The notes beneath the pieces are model-generated. The model was not told the DNA's origin. It made no database searches and was given only the letters and a program-made list of their open reading frames with translations. A stretch of 37,700 nucleotides of DNA. It comes from Pectinatus sp. GTDB taxonomy: Bacteria > Bacillota > Negativicutes > Selenomonadales > Selenomonadaceae. Every line of letters starts with the position of its first letter. Position 1 is the first letter of the stretch. The DNA lies in contig JAHHSQ010000013.1 of the NCBI GenBank assembly GCA_020025135.1, positions 1 to 37,700 of the forward strand, written 5' to 3'. This document shows, in pieces, positions 8,973 to 16,608 of this stretch. The position numbers were made by a program, and so were the translations under genes.

Positions 8973-11909
8973 TTATGCTCCCGTATAAATATTGCTCAGT
9001 TTATCAAACAAAGAACTGTTGTCTGTCAGTTTTTGTTCGTTACCTACTGTGGAGATAACAGCATTTTGGAGAGCTTCCTGCAATAATGGTGCGAGTCCAG
9101 TCAATGTTTCTTTATCAATGTCGAGAATGGCATTGCGTTCTGCCTGAATTACATTGTTGGTTAAACCAGTGATGTAAGCACTTGTGGCCAAGGTTCCCTT
9201 TTGCGGTGGTGTGAGGGGCATATCAATATTGCTGATAGTGCCGATGATATACTTGTTTAATTCCCTTACGCTTAATTGCATTTCTTCTAGGAATTTAGGA
9301 AGGTTTTTGTAGACGGCCAGTGTATTTTTCAAATGAGGGTCGCGATAGGAACTGAAGCAAAAGACTTTGTCTCGCCCAAAGTTGACGAAGGCACCATAAG
9401 CTCCACCGAGAACACGGATTTGGTTCCAGAAATAGTCATAGCGTAAAATAGTGGCAAGAACGAGGAAATCGCCGCGTTTAAATGGTACCTTAGAAGTGAT
9501 TTTTCCAGCAATACCGACATATTGTACTTGGCTAGAAGAAGTAAATGCTTCATTATAGTGGGCAAGTAATTTAGGGGTATATGCTTCTTTAGGCAAAGCT
9601 GCAACAAGCGGTAGAGTGGTGACAAATTTTTGCAAATCAGATTTGAGTTGCTGGATATTTTCAGCTGTGTTGGTAATGCCAAGAACGAGACGGTCGCGGT
9701 GAAATAATTTAGAAGAGAATGTTTGTAGAGTTTCAATGAGAGTATCTATGCGGGTAGAGAAGTTATCCGTTAAATCCTTCAGGAAGTTGTAAAAAGGTTG
9801 CATACCCTTTTCATTGTAAGTAGCTTCCGTGGAGAATCTAGCTTCCAAGCGGGTGTGTACCAATTGTTGGGAAGCACTAGAGAAAGATAATTCCAAAGTT
9901 GTGCGTAAGCGCTTAGCTATTTCTAGTAAGCGCGATTTTTCCGTGAAGATACTCTGCGTACTTATTTCTTGCAATATTTCTAAAAGCTTAGGAAGATTGC
10001 GGTCTAAACAACGTGTTTTCACCACTAATTTTGGTAGGCAAGTTTTAGTATCACCGAGGGGAGACATGGCCTTGAGCGTGAAAGATATACCGCCGGTATA
10101 GAGATTTATCAAGTTAGATAATTCCGTATAGTGATGTTTTTTCGTCGATACAGCCGTTAAAAGCTCAGTGAAGAAAAACATCTGTGGCAGTTGCTCGAGT
10201 GGAAGAGTGTCGGCTGCAAAGTAAAATTCCAAATAGGTGATACCGTTGGTAAATTGGTCGCATTGAACGAGTGTCCAATCGGTCATTTGCTCTGTTGTGT
10301 AGGAAATAGGATTTTTTTCTCTTTGAATGTCGCTAATTTTTAAGAGGGGAATGGAATGAAGAGCCTTTTCCGTATCGGGAGTGGATTGGCGTAATTTTAA
10401 GGCTTTATTCATCGCGATAAGTTGTTCTATTTCGGCACTAGAGAGGCCTTTTTTGTAATCGGCCAGTTTTTTCCTGATGACGGTATCTTGTTTAGACAAT
10501 AGTTTTTCATCAGGGAGCATTGTAAATAAGAGGCGATGGGAATTGTCTACCGTGAGTCGGCGCAATAAGTCGCCAAAACCGTCTTCCTCGATGAGACGTT
10601 TAGCATAATTTAGATATTGCTCATAGCATAGCGAGAGCGTGGGGTCTTTATCGTAGAGCCAAGTATTCATCAATTGAATGTTGTAGATGAGACCTTTAGG
10701 GTAACGACCAAATTCCGCTTCACGTAATTTAAATTCCGTAATATTGAAGGAAGCCTGTAAAAGTTCTTTATCAATGCCATTTTTGATAAGGTCATTGATG
10801 GTATTCCAAAACACGGTCTTGAATTTTTCTTTTTTGTCTACATTAGAGCCACTTAAATCGATACTCCAATAGGGTTGAAGCAAGCTAGTTTCGAAGATGG
10901 AAGAGACATCACTGCCTAATTCGGCTTGCATTAGGGCTTGACGCAGAGGAGCAGCCTCTGATTTGAGGAGCGCTAAGTCGAGTAGTTCAGCAGCGAAGGT
11001 TTCTTCGGGAGAAAAATCTTCGGGAATGACGAAGCTATAACTTAAAAAAGTCTTATTGGTCTTATCTTCTTGGGAGGAGATGGCATAATAATCCTCTAAA
11101 TCTTTTTCGGCAGAGAAAGGAGCTTGTTTATCAATATGAGATGGTACTGGAATAGCCGAAAAATGGGAGAGGTATTCTGCATCTAAAAAGGCCAATTTTT
11201 CTATAATATCTAATTTTCCGTACAGGTAAATGTAGCTATTGGAAGGATGGTAATAGCGCTTATGAAAATCGCAGAATTGTTTCTGTGTTAAGTTAGGAAT
11301 GGAGATGGGGTCTCCACCAGATTCGAAAGCGTAGGTATTATCTGGGAAGAGGGCATTTAACGTTTTTCTTTCTAAACTTCCCTCTGGAGAAGAAAGGGCT
11401 CCTTTCATCTCATTATAGACGACACCACTATAAGTTAGTTCGTCACTAGGTTGAGCTATTTCGTAGTGCCAACCTTCTTGCATGAGGATTTCTGGTGTCT
11501 TTAACATCTGAGGATAGAAAACCGCATCGAGATAAACATCCATGAGGTTTTGGAAATCAACGTCGTTTTGACTAGCGACGGGATACATGGTTTTATCTGG
11601 ATAGGTCATTGCATTTAAAAAGGTATTTAGCGAACCCTTTACTAATTCCACAAATGGTTCTTTGAGCGGATATTTGCGAGAACCGCAGAGGACAGAATGT
11701 TCTGTAATATGCGCTATGCCGGTATCGTCTGTCGGCGTAGTGCGGAAGCTGATAGAGAAGACTTTATTGTCGTCATCGGTTGCTAAGTAGAGTAATCTAG
11801 CACCACTTTTTTCATGGGTAAATTCGTAAGAGGTCCCATTTATTTCTTTAATGGGAGTAATTTTAAAAAGGCGAAAGCCAGAATAGATTTTATTTTCTTC
11901 TAATAACAA
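8973..11909 (-). CDS. M16C family zinc metallopeptidase (presequence protease-like)
   Basis: Protein of 978 aa, the length of the PreP/Cym1 class of insulinase-family peptidases. These enclose and degrade short unstructured peptides in a clam-shell chamber. The inverted zinc-binding motif HITEH lies at residues 67-71, and VVYNEMKGA around 165 supplies the distal zinc-ligand glutamate. Two homologous halves are expected; the C-terminal half keeps the long peptidase_M16C-associated region but no second zinc motif. There is no signal peptide, so it is probably cytosolic. The start is TTG at 11909 with SD AAAGGAG. A TATAAT at 11943-11948 (minus) may be its -10 box. Substrate is unknown. Confidence 0.9.
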   Translation of the reverse strand: MLLEENKIYSGFRLFKITPIKEINGTSYEFTHEKSGARLLYLATDDDNKVFSISFRTTPTDDTGIAHITEHSVLCGSRKYPLKEPFVELVKGSLNTFLNAMTYPDKTMYPVASQNDVDFQNLMDVYLDAVFYPQMLKTPEILMQEGWHYEIAQPSDELTYSGVVYNEMKGALSSPEGSLERKTLNALFPDNTYAFESGGDPISIPNLTQKQFCDFHKRYYHPSNSYIYLYGKLDIIEKLAFLDAEYLSHFSAIPVPSHIDKQAPFSAEKDLEDYYAISSQEDKTNKTFLSYSFVIPEDFSPEETFAAELLDLALLKSEAAPLRQALMQAELGSDVSSIFETSLLQPYWSIDLSGSNVDKKEKFKTVFWNTINDLIKNGIDKELLQASFNITEFKLREAEFGRYPKGLIYNIQLMNTWLYDKDPTLSLCYEQYLNYAKRLIEEDGFGDLLRRLTVDNSHRLLFTMLPDEKLLSKQDTVIRKKLADYKKGLSSAEIEQLIAMNKALKLRQSTPDTEKALHSIPLLKISDIQREKNPISYTTEQMTDWTLVQCDQFTNGITYLEFYFAADTLPLEQLPQMFFFTELLTAVSTKKHHYTELSNLINLYTGGISFTLKAMSPLGDTKTCLPKLVVKTRCLDRNLPKLLEILQEISTQSIFTEKSRLLEIAKRLRTTLELSFSSASQQLVHTRLEARFSTEATYNEKGMQPFYNFLKDLTDNFSTRIDTLIETLQTFSSKLFHRDRLVLGITNTAENIQQLKSDLQKFVTTLPLVAALPKEAYTPKLLAHYNEAFTSSSQVQYVGIAGKITSKVPFKRGDFLVLATILRYDYFWNQIRVLGGAYGAFVNFGRDKVFCFSSYRDPHLKNTLAVYKNLPKFLEEMQLSVRELNKYIIGTISNIDMPLTPPQKGTLATSAYITGLTNNVIQAERNAILDIDKETLTGLAPLLQEALQNAVISTVGNEQKLTDNSSLFDKLSNIYTGA

Positions 11910-11985
11910 GATATCACTCCTTTAAGTGTAGAGTATTCTTTCATTATAGCAGAAAAAAAGTTGATAATCTAATGTCTAGAAAAAA

Positions 11986-12014
11986 TTGCCAAAACCAGTA
12001 TATCTTGTTATATT
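11986..12014 (+). promoter_or_regulatory. Predicted promoter of the M48 peptidase gene
   Basis: TTGCCA (11986-11991) and TATATT (12009-12014) are separated by 17 nt; each differs from consensus at one position. The M48 start codon is 31 nt downstream of the -10 box. Confidence 0.5.
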
Positions 12015-12044
12015 GAAAATATACAATATTATTGAGGTGATAAA

Positions 12045-13578
12045 ATGCAACCGCGCTGGAAGAAGATTTTTTTGATTTTTAGTGTGTTACTTGTTTTGTC
12101 GCAGGGGTCAGTTTGTTGGGCGGCTAGTGCCTCTGAGATGAGTCCTTGGGGAAGATTGCTTTTAGGCTGGACCGTACAGTATATCAATGTACATCGTTTG
12201 ATTGAATTTTCAATATAGGTTTTCTGGAAAAGAAGCCTAGTTAATGATACAGTCCGTGTATTCAGAAATGAGTATAGCGGGAGGGAAAACTCTTCCATAA
12301 CTGTTTTAACTGCTGGAAACCCCTAAAGGTAGCCAATCGACAACGTGAGGCTGAAAAATGTCTGACCGTGCGGAAGCGAAAGCAGAAAAAATTGGCGACA
12401 TAGCATACGGTTAAATCCTAAGTGATGTGAAAATGGGCAATCAGCAACGAAATCTCGAAGAGAGAAACGCTCAACGACTATCCCAGTGGGGAGTACCTAA
12501 CAAGTGCTTGGTTAGGGATATGGACAGGCCTAAACGGGTGAGGCCGGAGGATAAGATATAGTCTGTGCTCAAGCGAAAGTATGAGAAGTTTTAGAAGAAC
12601 TGCATGAGAAGTGGCGTTTTTATGTGAACATTAGATTACAGTGAATACTATGATAACGACGGCCACAATGAATATTTTAAGGAGATGAAAAAACAGTACG
12701 GCGTAGATACAGACCCACAAAAGAATTATTTGCTCCGGGAAGTCATTACTAGATTGTCTAAGAGTATAGCCGTAGACCATCTAGATATAGTTAAAAAACC
12801 ATATAATTATTTTGTCAATCAGGATAAAACTTTTAATGCTTTTTGTACTTTGGGACATAATATCAGTGTAAATAGCGGTCTTTTTGATATTTTAAATAAT
12901 AATGAAAATGAAATTGCCATTGTCATTGGGCATGAAATGGCGCATGGTGAACACAATCATTCTAAAAAGAGTGTTATGAAAACTATTCCACTAGATATTT
13001 TGACCCAATTAGAAGCTATCAAAAATGATTCTACTTTGGGAAGAGTGGGGGTAGTTCTTTTCAGTCGATATGCTGCTGCCGACCTTATCACTAAACCACA
13101 AGAATGGCAGGCAGACAATGATGCTTTTACATATACAGTCAATGCGGGTTATAATCCAGGTGCAGGAGCAGCGGTGTGGCAGCGCTTTATGGAAAAAATG
13201 AAGGAAAGGCCAAAGAGTTTTGTAGGCGAAATTTTCTCGCCCAATGACCACCCAACTCCGCAACAACGGCGTGACAATTATGCCAAAAAGATGACCGATT
13301 ACAGTAATGGTAAGGTCAAGGTAAAAGCTGGGCTTATCATATTAGGAGGAAAACCGCTCTTTGTACCAGCAAGTGGAGCAGATATGAGTAGCGAAGAAAG
13401 AGCTTATTTGATAGCAGGTAATTTGGCTGCTGTTTTTCATCATAAAGGGACGGTAGCCAAGGCCGTGGCAAGTTCTGGAAATACCGTGTACATGGGAAAG
13501 CAATATATTATGACTTGTTTATCTGGAGACCCAGCGCCAGAAGAAATTGTCCAGAATATAAATAATTGTATAAAGTGA
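12045..13578 (+). CDS. M48 family metallopeptidase, exported, interrupted by a group I intron
   Basis: Exon 1 (12045-12202) encodes MQPRWKKIFLIFSVLLVLSQ..., a signal peptide with a likely cleavage near residue 26 (VCWA-A). Exon 2 (12642-13578) encodes the peptidase. Joining them gives a 364-aa protein with a continuous ...NVHRLIEYYDNDGHNEYF... segment at the junction; from memory, related exported M48 proteins have a comparable VNYLDKEGRNKFF-like segment. The zinc site is HEMAHGEH (HExxH at about 150-154), and EWQAD supplies the third ligand. SD GAGGTGA precedes ATG 12045. Without removal of 12203-12641 translation stops at TAG 12216 after 57 codons. The next in-frame ATG (12685) has a Shine-Dalgarno-like GGAG touching the codon, so independent translation of exon 2 looks poor. 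Confidence 0.85.
12203..12641 (+). mobile_element. Group I intron, probably a transposase-less IStron, inserted after TTGAT
   Basis: A 439-nt insertion without any intron-encoded ORF. Group I core seen in order: P3 TCCATA (12294-12299) with TATGGA (12519-12524); P4 TGCTG (12311-12315) with CAGCA (12442-12446); P7 GACTAT (12476-12481) with ATAGTC (12558-12563), the latter inside AAGATATAGTCT; a hairpin CCTAAC/GTTAGG (12496-12516) in the P7.1/7.2 position; P8 GGCCT/AGGCC (12527-12545). P1 can form between exon ATCGTTTGAT (12193-12202) and GTTAATGAT (12240-12248), placing the last exon U opposite G12240. P9.0 may be TGT (12564-12566) with ACA (12638-12640) before terminal G12641. The P7.1/7.2 hairpins suggest subgroup IA. 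The target TTGAT (12198-12202) fits the IS605/IStron insertion site. Borders are inferred from frame restoration. Confidence 0.82.
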
Positions 13579-13585
13579 GGTAAGT

Positions 13586-14311
13586 ATGTGGCAGAAAATG
13601 AAGCATAAAAAAGGATTTATTTTGGTTCTTTTGTGCATTTTAACTGTTTTTTCTAGTGGCTATTATTTTACTAGAACATACGGATTTTTTAATACGAGCA
13701 TTGAAGAATCACTTTTAATATTTACGAAAATTAATTTGCAAAATGATTTTGCGATGGCCAATAAAATCGGTCTTGGCAATGAGCAGACGAAAGAGAAATG
13801 GCAAGAAAATTATCGCACCATCAACACCACTTATATTCAAGGGGAATTTCATAATTTACTGCCCAAGGAAAAAGTCGATGCCCTGATTAAGGCGGAAGAA
13901 AAAATGAATAGAAAGCGGAAAATAACGGTTAAAGTTATTAATTCTCATGCTAATGATGCGGAAGTGGAAATCAGTATCAGTAAGGTAAATTATAGCCAGA
14001 TTGTAGAAAAGGCTATTCAGGCAACTAGGGCCCAAGAAAAAGAAAAAAATGCCCACCAATTTGCCCTTGCTTTAGCAGACAATCTCATTAAAGGTTATGA
14101 AAAGGCGCAACCGTTGCCGGAGATGACCAGTTTTCGCGTCAAGTGTAGGCGGATAATCATCGATAATTCTTATCGCATGAATCCACATGAGGTAAATGGC
14201 AAAATGGGCAGATTAACCTATTGGTTGGTAAATCATTTGGGAGGACATTGCTGGTATCCAGATGATGAAAACGCTTTCTACTACCAACTCAATTTAGCAG
14301 AAGAATCTTAG
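13586..14311 (+). CDS. Hypothetical membrane-anchored protein
   Basis: Protein of 241 aa that I cannot assign. One N-terminal hydrophobic segment (about 11-28, FILVLLCILTVFSSGYYF) after a basic stretch suggests a signal anchor, with the rest outside. The region SIEESLLIFTKINLQNDFAMANKIG resembles the N-terminal layout of small exported lipoprotein-like domains of the DUF5105/DUF4878 kind, but the match is impressionistic. It starts 7 nt after the M48 peptidase gene with SD GAGGT, so both are probably co-transcribed, and its folding or stability could be linked to that peptidase. Confidence 0.75.
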   Translation: MWQKMKHKKGFILVLLCILTVFSSGYYFTRTYGFFNTSIEESLLIFTKINLQNDFAMANKIGLGNEQTKEKWQENYRTINTTYIQGEFHNLLPKEKVDALIKAEEKMNRKRKITVKVINSHANDAEVEISISKVNYSQIVEKAIQATRAQEKEKNAHQFALALADNLIKGYEKAQPLPEMTSFRVKCRRIIIDNSYRMNPHEVNGKMGRLTYWLVNHLGGHCWYPDDENAFYYQLNLAEES

Positions 14312-14340
14312 AGAATTAAGAAAGGAATTTTTATCTTACA

Positions 14341-15237
14341 ATGGTATTTTCAGATGTTAAAAAGCTTAAAGGAATTTTGTTAGTTGCTATCGGTTCTATC
14401 TTATGGGGAGCATCAGGTGTATCTGGACAATATTTATTGCAATATCGTGGACTTCATTCGGGAGAACTAGTAATGTTGCGCATGATATGTGCGGGAATTA
14501 TTTTGCTCACTATTGACATTATTTTGCACCGGCAAAATATATTTTCTATTTGGTTAGATAAGCGCTATCGCCTTTCCTTGGTATTTTTTTCCCTTTTGGG
14601 AATGTTAGGTGTTCAGTACACATATTTTGCCACGATATCGTACTCTAACGCTGCTACAGCTACTATTTTACAATATTTGATGCCGATAGTTATTATCCTT
14701 TATTTGGCCATTGTAAAACGGACATTGCCGAGTAAAAAGGAATGCCTATGCATCGTTTTGGCGATGCTAGGCACTTTTCTTATTATCACGCATGGCAACT
14801 TTACCAGTCTTGTCATCAATAAAAAAGCGTTGTTTTGGGGAATTTTATCCTCCTTTTCTGCTGCTTTTTACACGATGCAACCTAAGTACCTTCTCTGTAA
14901 TTGTCGCTCTTCCTTGGTCATTGGTTGGGCATTATTAGTAGGGGGACTGGTGCTAGGATTATTGCAACAAAATGATTTTCATTTGGCTGGCAGATGGGAT
15001 ATAGTTACCTATGCCAACATGGGATATATAATTATCTTTGGTTCTGTAATTGCCTTTTCTGCTTATTTAGAAAGTGTTAAATATATTAAGGCCAGTGAAA
15101 TGGGGATTATGTCTTCTTTAGAACCACTTTCAGCGATTGTCTTTTTGGCCCTCATCTTACATATATATCCAGGTTGGCCAGAATATGTGGGCACTTTTTT
15201 GATTTTAAGCACAGTTTTTATTTTGGCAAGAAAATAA
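14341..15237 (+). CDS. DMT superfamily (EamA) transporter
   Basis: Protein of 298 aa with about ten hydrophobic helices arranged as two EamA repeats. The first repeat includes LVAIGSILWGASGVSGQYLL and ATATILQYLMPIVIILYLA; the second opens with ALFWGILSSFSAAFYTMQPK and ends with ASEMGIMSSLEPLSAIVFLA, the characteristic EP-containing helix. Members export amino acids or other small metabolites; the substrate cannot be read from sequence. ATG 14341 is preceded by AAAGGA, at a rather long 14-nt spacing, so the start is moderately certain. It ends at a bidirectional terminator shared with the convergent zinc-ribbon gene. Confidence 0.9.
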   Translation: MVFSDVKKLKGILLVAIGSILWGASGVSGQYLLQYRGLHSGELVMLRMICAGIILLTIDIILHRQNIFSIWLDKRYRLSLVFFSLLGMLGVQYTYFATISYSNAATATILQYLMPIVIILYLAIVKRTLPSKKECLCIVLAMLGTFLIITHGNFTSLVINKKALFWGILSSFSAAFYTMQPKYLLCNCRSSLVIGWALLVGGLVLGLLQQNDFHLAGRWDIVTYANMGYIIIFGSVIAFSAYLESVKYIKASEMGIMSSLEPLSAIVFLALILHIYPGWPEYVGTFLILSTVFILARK

Positions 15238-15250
15238 TTTACTAACAAAG

Positions 15251-15296
15251 AAGAGCTACTAACACCCTTAGTAAAAGGATGTAGTAGCTCTTTTTT
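15251..15296. terminator. Bidirectional terminator between convergent genes
   Basis: AGAGCTACTA (15252-15261) pairs with TAGTAGCTCT (15282-15291), with a T run on the plus side and TTCTTTGTT on the minus side. It ends the M48/DMT group from the left and the plsY/zinc-ribbon group from the right. Confidence 0.85.
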
Positions 15297-15531
15297 AACG
15301 CCGACGTTTAATTTTTTTGAATTTTTTTTCCGGCGATTTTTCCTCGGGCGCACGGTCTGAGTAGTACAGACGATTGTTGCAGTACGGGCAGACGGGCCTT
15401 TTAAAAATCAAGTAGTAAAAACCGTAAAAGAGAGGCCAAAAACAGCAGGTACAAATTGTCAAGATGAAAAACTGCTTGGTATTGATTCTTTTTATCGGCA
15501 TTACTTCCCTTTGGCAATGTTTACAATACAT
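15295..15531 (-). CDS. Small zinc-ribbon membrane protein
   Basis: Protein of 78 aa. An N-terminal CKHC pair (MYCKHCQREV) and a second CPYC pair (PVCPYCNNRLYY) frame a hydrophobic stretch (residues about 20-43, FFILTICTCCFWPLFYGFYYLIF). The two CxxC pairs probably bind one zinc. The C-terminus is strongly basic (KKFKKIKRRR). SD AGAGGT precedes ATG 15531. It lies 12 nt downstream of plsY on the same strand. Function unknown; it resembles the short zinc-ribbon proteins found in many Firmicutes genomes. Confidence 0.8.
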   Translation of the reverse strand: MYCKHCQREVMPIKRINTKQFFILTICTCCFWPLFYGFYYLIFKRPVCPYCNNRLYYSDRAPEEKSPEKKFKKIKRRR

Positions 15532-15543
15532 AGCATACCTCTT

Positions 15544-16137
15544 TTAATAAATTCGGGGCTCTGTCCCCATAAGCAAGCGATTGATATTATCCTTATGGCG
15601 ATAAGCTACCAAAATAGCAGCTAAAACAGTCAAGATGATATACTGCCAAGGTGCATTCCAAAAGCACGCTTGAAACGGTACGGTAATCGCTGCTGTAATA
15701 GAAGCCAGAGAAACATAACGGCTAAATAATACGATTAAAAACCAAATTATAACTGTCAATACCGCGACTTTAGGCATTAACATAGTTAAGACACCGATAC
15801 TGGTAGCTACACTTTTGCCACCGCGGAAAAAGAGAAAAATAGGGTAAGAATGACCGACAATGGCCATAATGCCACCTAGCATTAGGAGATTTGGATTGTG
15901 TACAGCGCCAGTAGAAAACCAAATACCAACGAAAACGCCTAAAAGCCCTTTTAAAAAATCTAAGGCGAAAATAATTATCCCCGCCTCTTTGCCGAGAACT
16001 CGCCAAGCGTTTGTAGCGCCGATATTGTGGCTACCGTATTTTCTCAAATCTTTTTTCCAAATAGCCTTACTTAAAATCAAGCCCGATGGGATAGAACCAA
16101 TAAGATAAGCGATAAAGATAGTGTATAAGTAATTCAT
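15544..16137 (-). CDS. plsY: Glycerol-3-phosphate acyltransferase PlsY
   Basis: Integral membrane enzyme that moves an acyl group from acyl-phosphate to glycerol-3-phosphate, the first step of phospholipid synthesis (with plsX elsewhere). At 197 aa it matches the family. The motifs SIPSGLI, GSHNIGATNAWRVLG and GHSYPIFLFFRGGKSVAT are the conserved loops of PlsY. ATG 16137 (MNYLYTIFIAYLIGSIPSG) is the family-like start but has no SD. The frame stays open to GTG 16182, which has GGAGG only 2 nt upstream. An IS-derived segment lies directly upstream and may have replaced the native leader. der follows plsY upstream as in many Firmicutes. Confidence 0.95.
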   Translation of the reverse strand: MNYLYTIFIAYLIGSIPSGLILSKAIWKKDLRKYGSHNIGATNAWRVLGKEAGIIIFALDFLKGLLGVFVGIWFSTGAVHNPNLLMLGGIMAIVGHSYPIFLFFRGGKSVATSIGVLTMLMPKVAVLTVIIWFLIVLFSRYVSLASITAAITVPFQACFWNAPWQYIILTVLAAILVAYRHKDNINRLLMGTEPRIY

Positions 16138-16143
16138 AAAAAT

Positions 16144-16184
16144 CGGTGTGCTATAATCCCTAAACCACACTAGGAAGCACACCG
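16144..16184 (-). repeat. Inverted repeat in the plsY leader
   Basis: CGGTGTGC (16144-16151) and GCACACCG (16177-16184) are perfect complements with a 25-nt loop. In the transcript the hairpin sits between a GGAGG and the ATG of plsY, so it could bring the SD closer to the start or hide it. It could also be an end structure of the neighbouring IS remnant. Confidence 0.6.
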
Positions 16185-16261
16185 CCTCCTTTCAATTGAT
16201 TAACAGATATTGCATAAGATAACCATTGTATTGAAAGTAATATAGATTTTAGAAAAGGAGG
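16185..16261. repeat. Nested inverted repeats, possible IS200/IS605 end
   Basis: CCTCCTTT (16185-16192) pairs with AAAGGAGG (16254-16261). Overlapping this, CTTTCAAT (16189-16196) pairs with ATTGAAAG (16230-16237). Single-strand hairpins of this kind are typical of IS200/IS605 ends, but the element boundary cannot be fixed by eye. Confidence 0.5.
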
Positions 16262-16277
16262 TGCAAAAGCGCAAGAC

Positions 16278-16478
16278 CTAACTAAAACAATAAACCTTCG
16301 CATACACGCCAGGTGAGAGCAAGAAGTCATGTTCAAGCAAATGATGTAGTTCATCAAGCCTGCAACTATGCGTCCACAGTATGTTTTTACCGCTAATTTT
16401 GACTCGTCGAAACTTAGTAACTAATGTTAACCTATAATGTGAAACGCCGTGCCAAATAATAGATGTGGTAAAATCCAT
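16278..16478 (-). pseudogene. Truncated IS200/IS605-family TnpA (Y1 transposase) fragment
   Basis: The minus-strand frame from ATG 16478 reads MDFTTSIIWHGVSHYRLTLV..., then TKFRR, and continues RLDELHHLLEHDFLL. This resembles the first half of TnpA (typical YHLVLVTKYRRKV and a later LL..W.C.LLEF segment). The frame stops at 16278 after about 66 residues. The catalytic HUH motif and Tyr are absent; full TnpA is about 130-150 aa. On the minus strand the element begins with the palindrome GTAGCGTGCTAC (16537-16548), directly preceded by TTGAT (16549-16553), the kind of target used by IS605-type elements. It interrupts the usual der-plsY neighbourhood. It cannot be active by itself. Confidence 0.68.
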
Positions 16479-16608
16479 ACCCATACAGAGATACAGACGG
16501 TCAGTGGTATAAAGCACCTTGCCTGATTACTGTATTGTAGCACGCTACATCAAGTAATAAAACTGAGTACGTTGCTATATTATTAGTCAGTATCAGGAAC
16601 GAAAAAAA

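Noticed and set aside
12029..12298. 89-codon minus-strand frame overlapping the M48 exon and intron
   Set aside because: It covers a signal-peptide exon and intron structure on the other strand, has no SD and no family resemblance.
12221..12616. Alternative intron borders after TAGGT (12220) and G12616, with P1 TAGGT/GCCTA and P10 AAGAA/TTTTT
   Set aside because: The pairings are attractive, but this splice leaves TAG at 12216 and TGA at 12625 in frame and does not restore the M48 protein. Borders at 12203 and 12641 do.
16160..16357. 65-codon minus-strand frame in the IS remnant
   Set aside because: It runs antisense or out of frame to the TnpA-like frame and shows no similarity.
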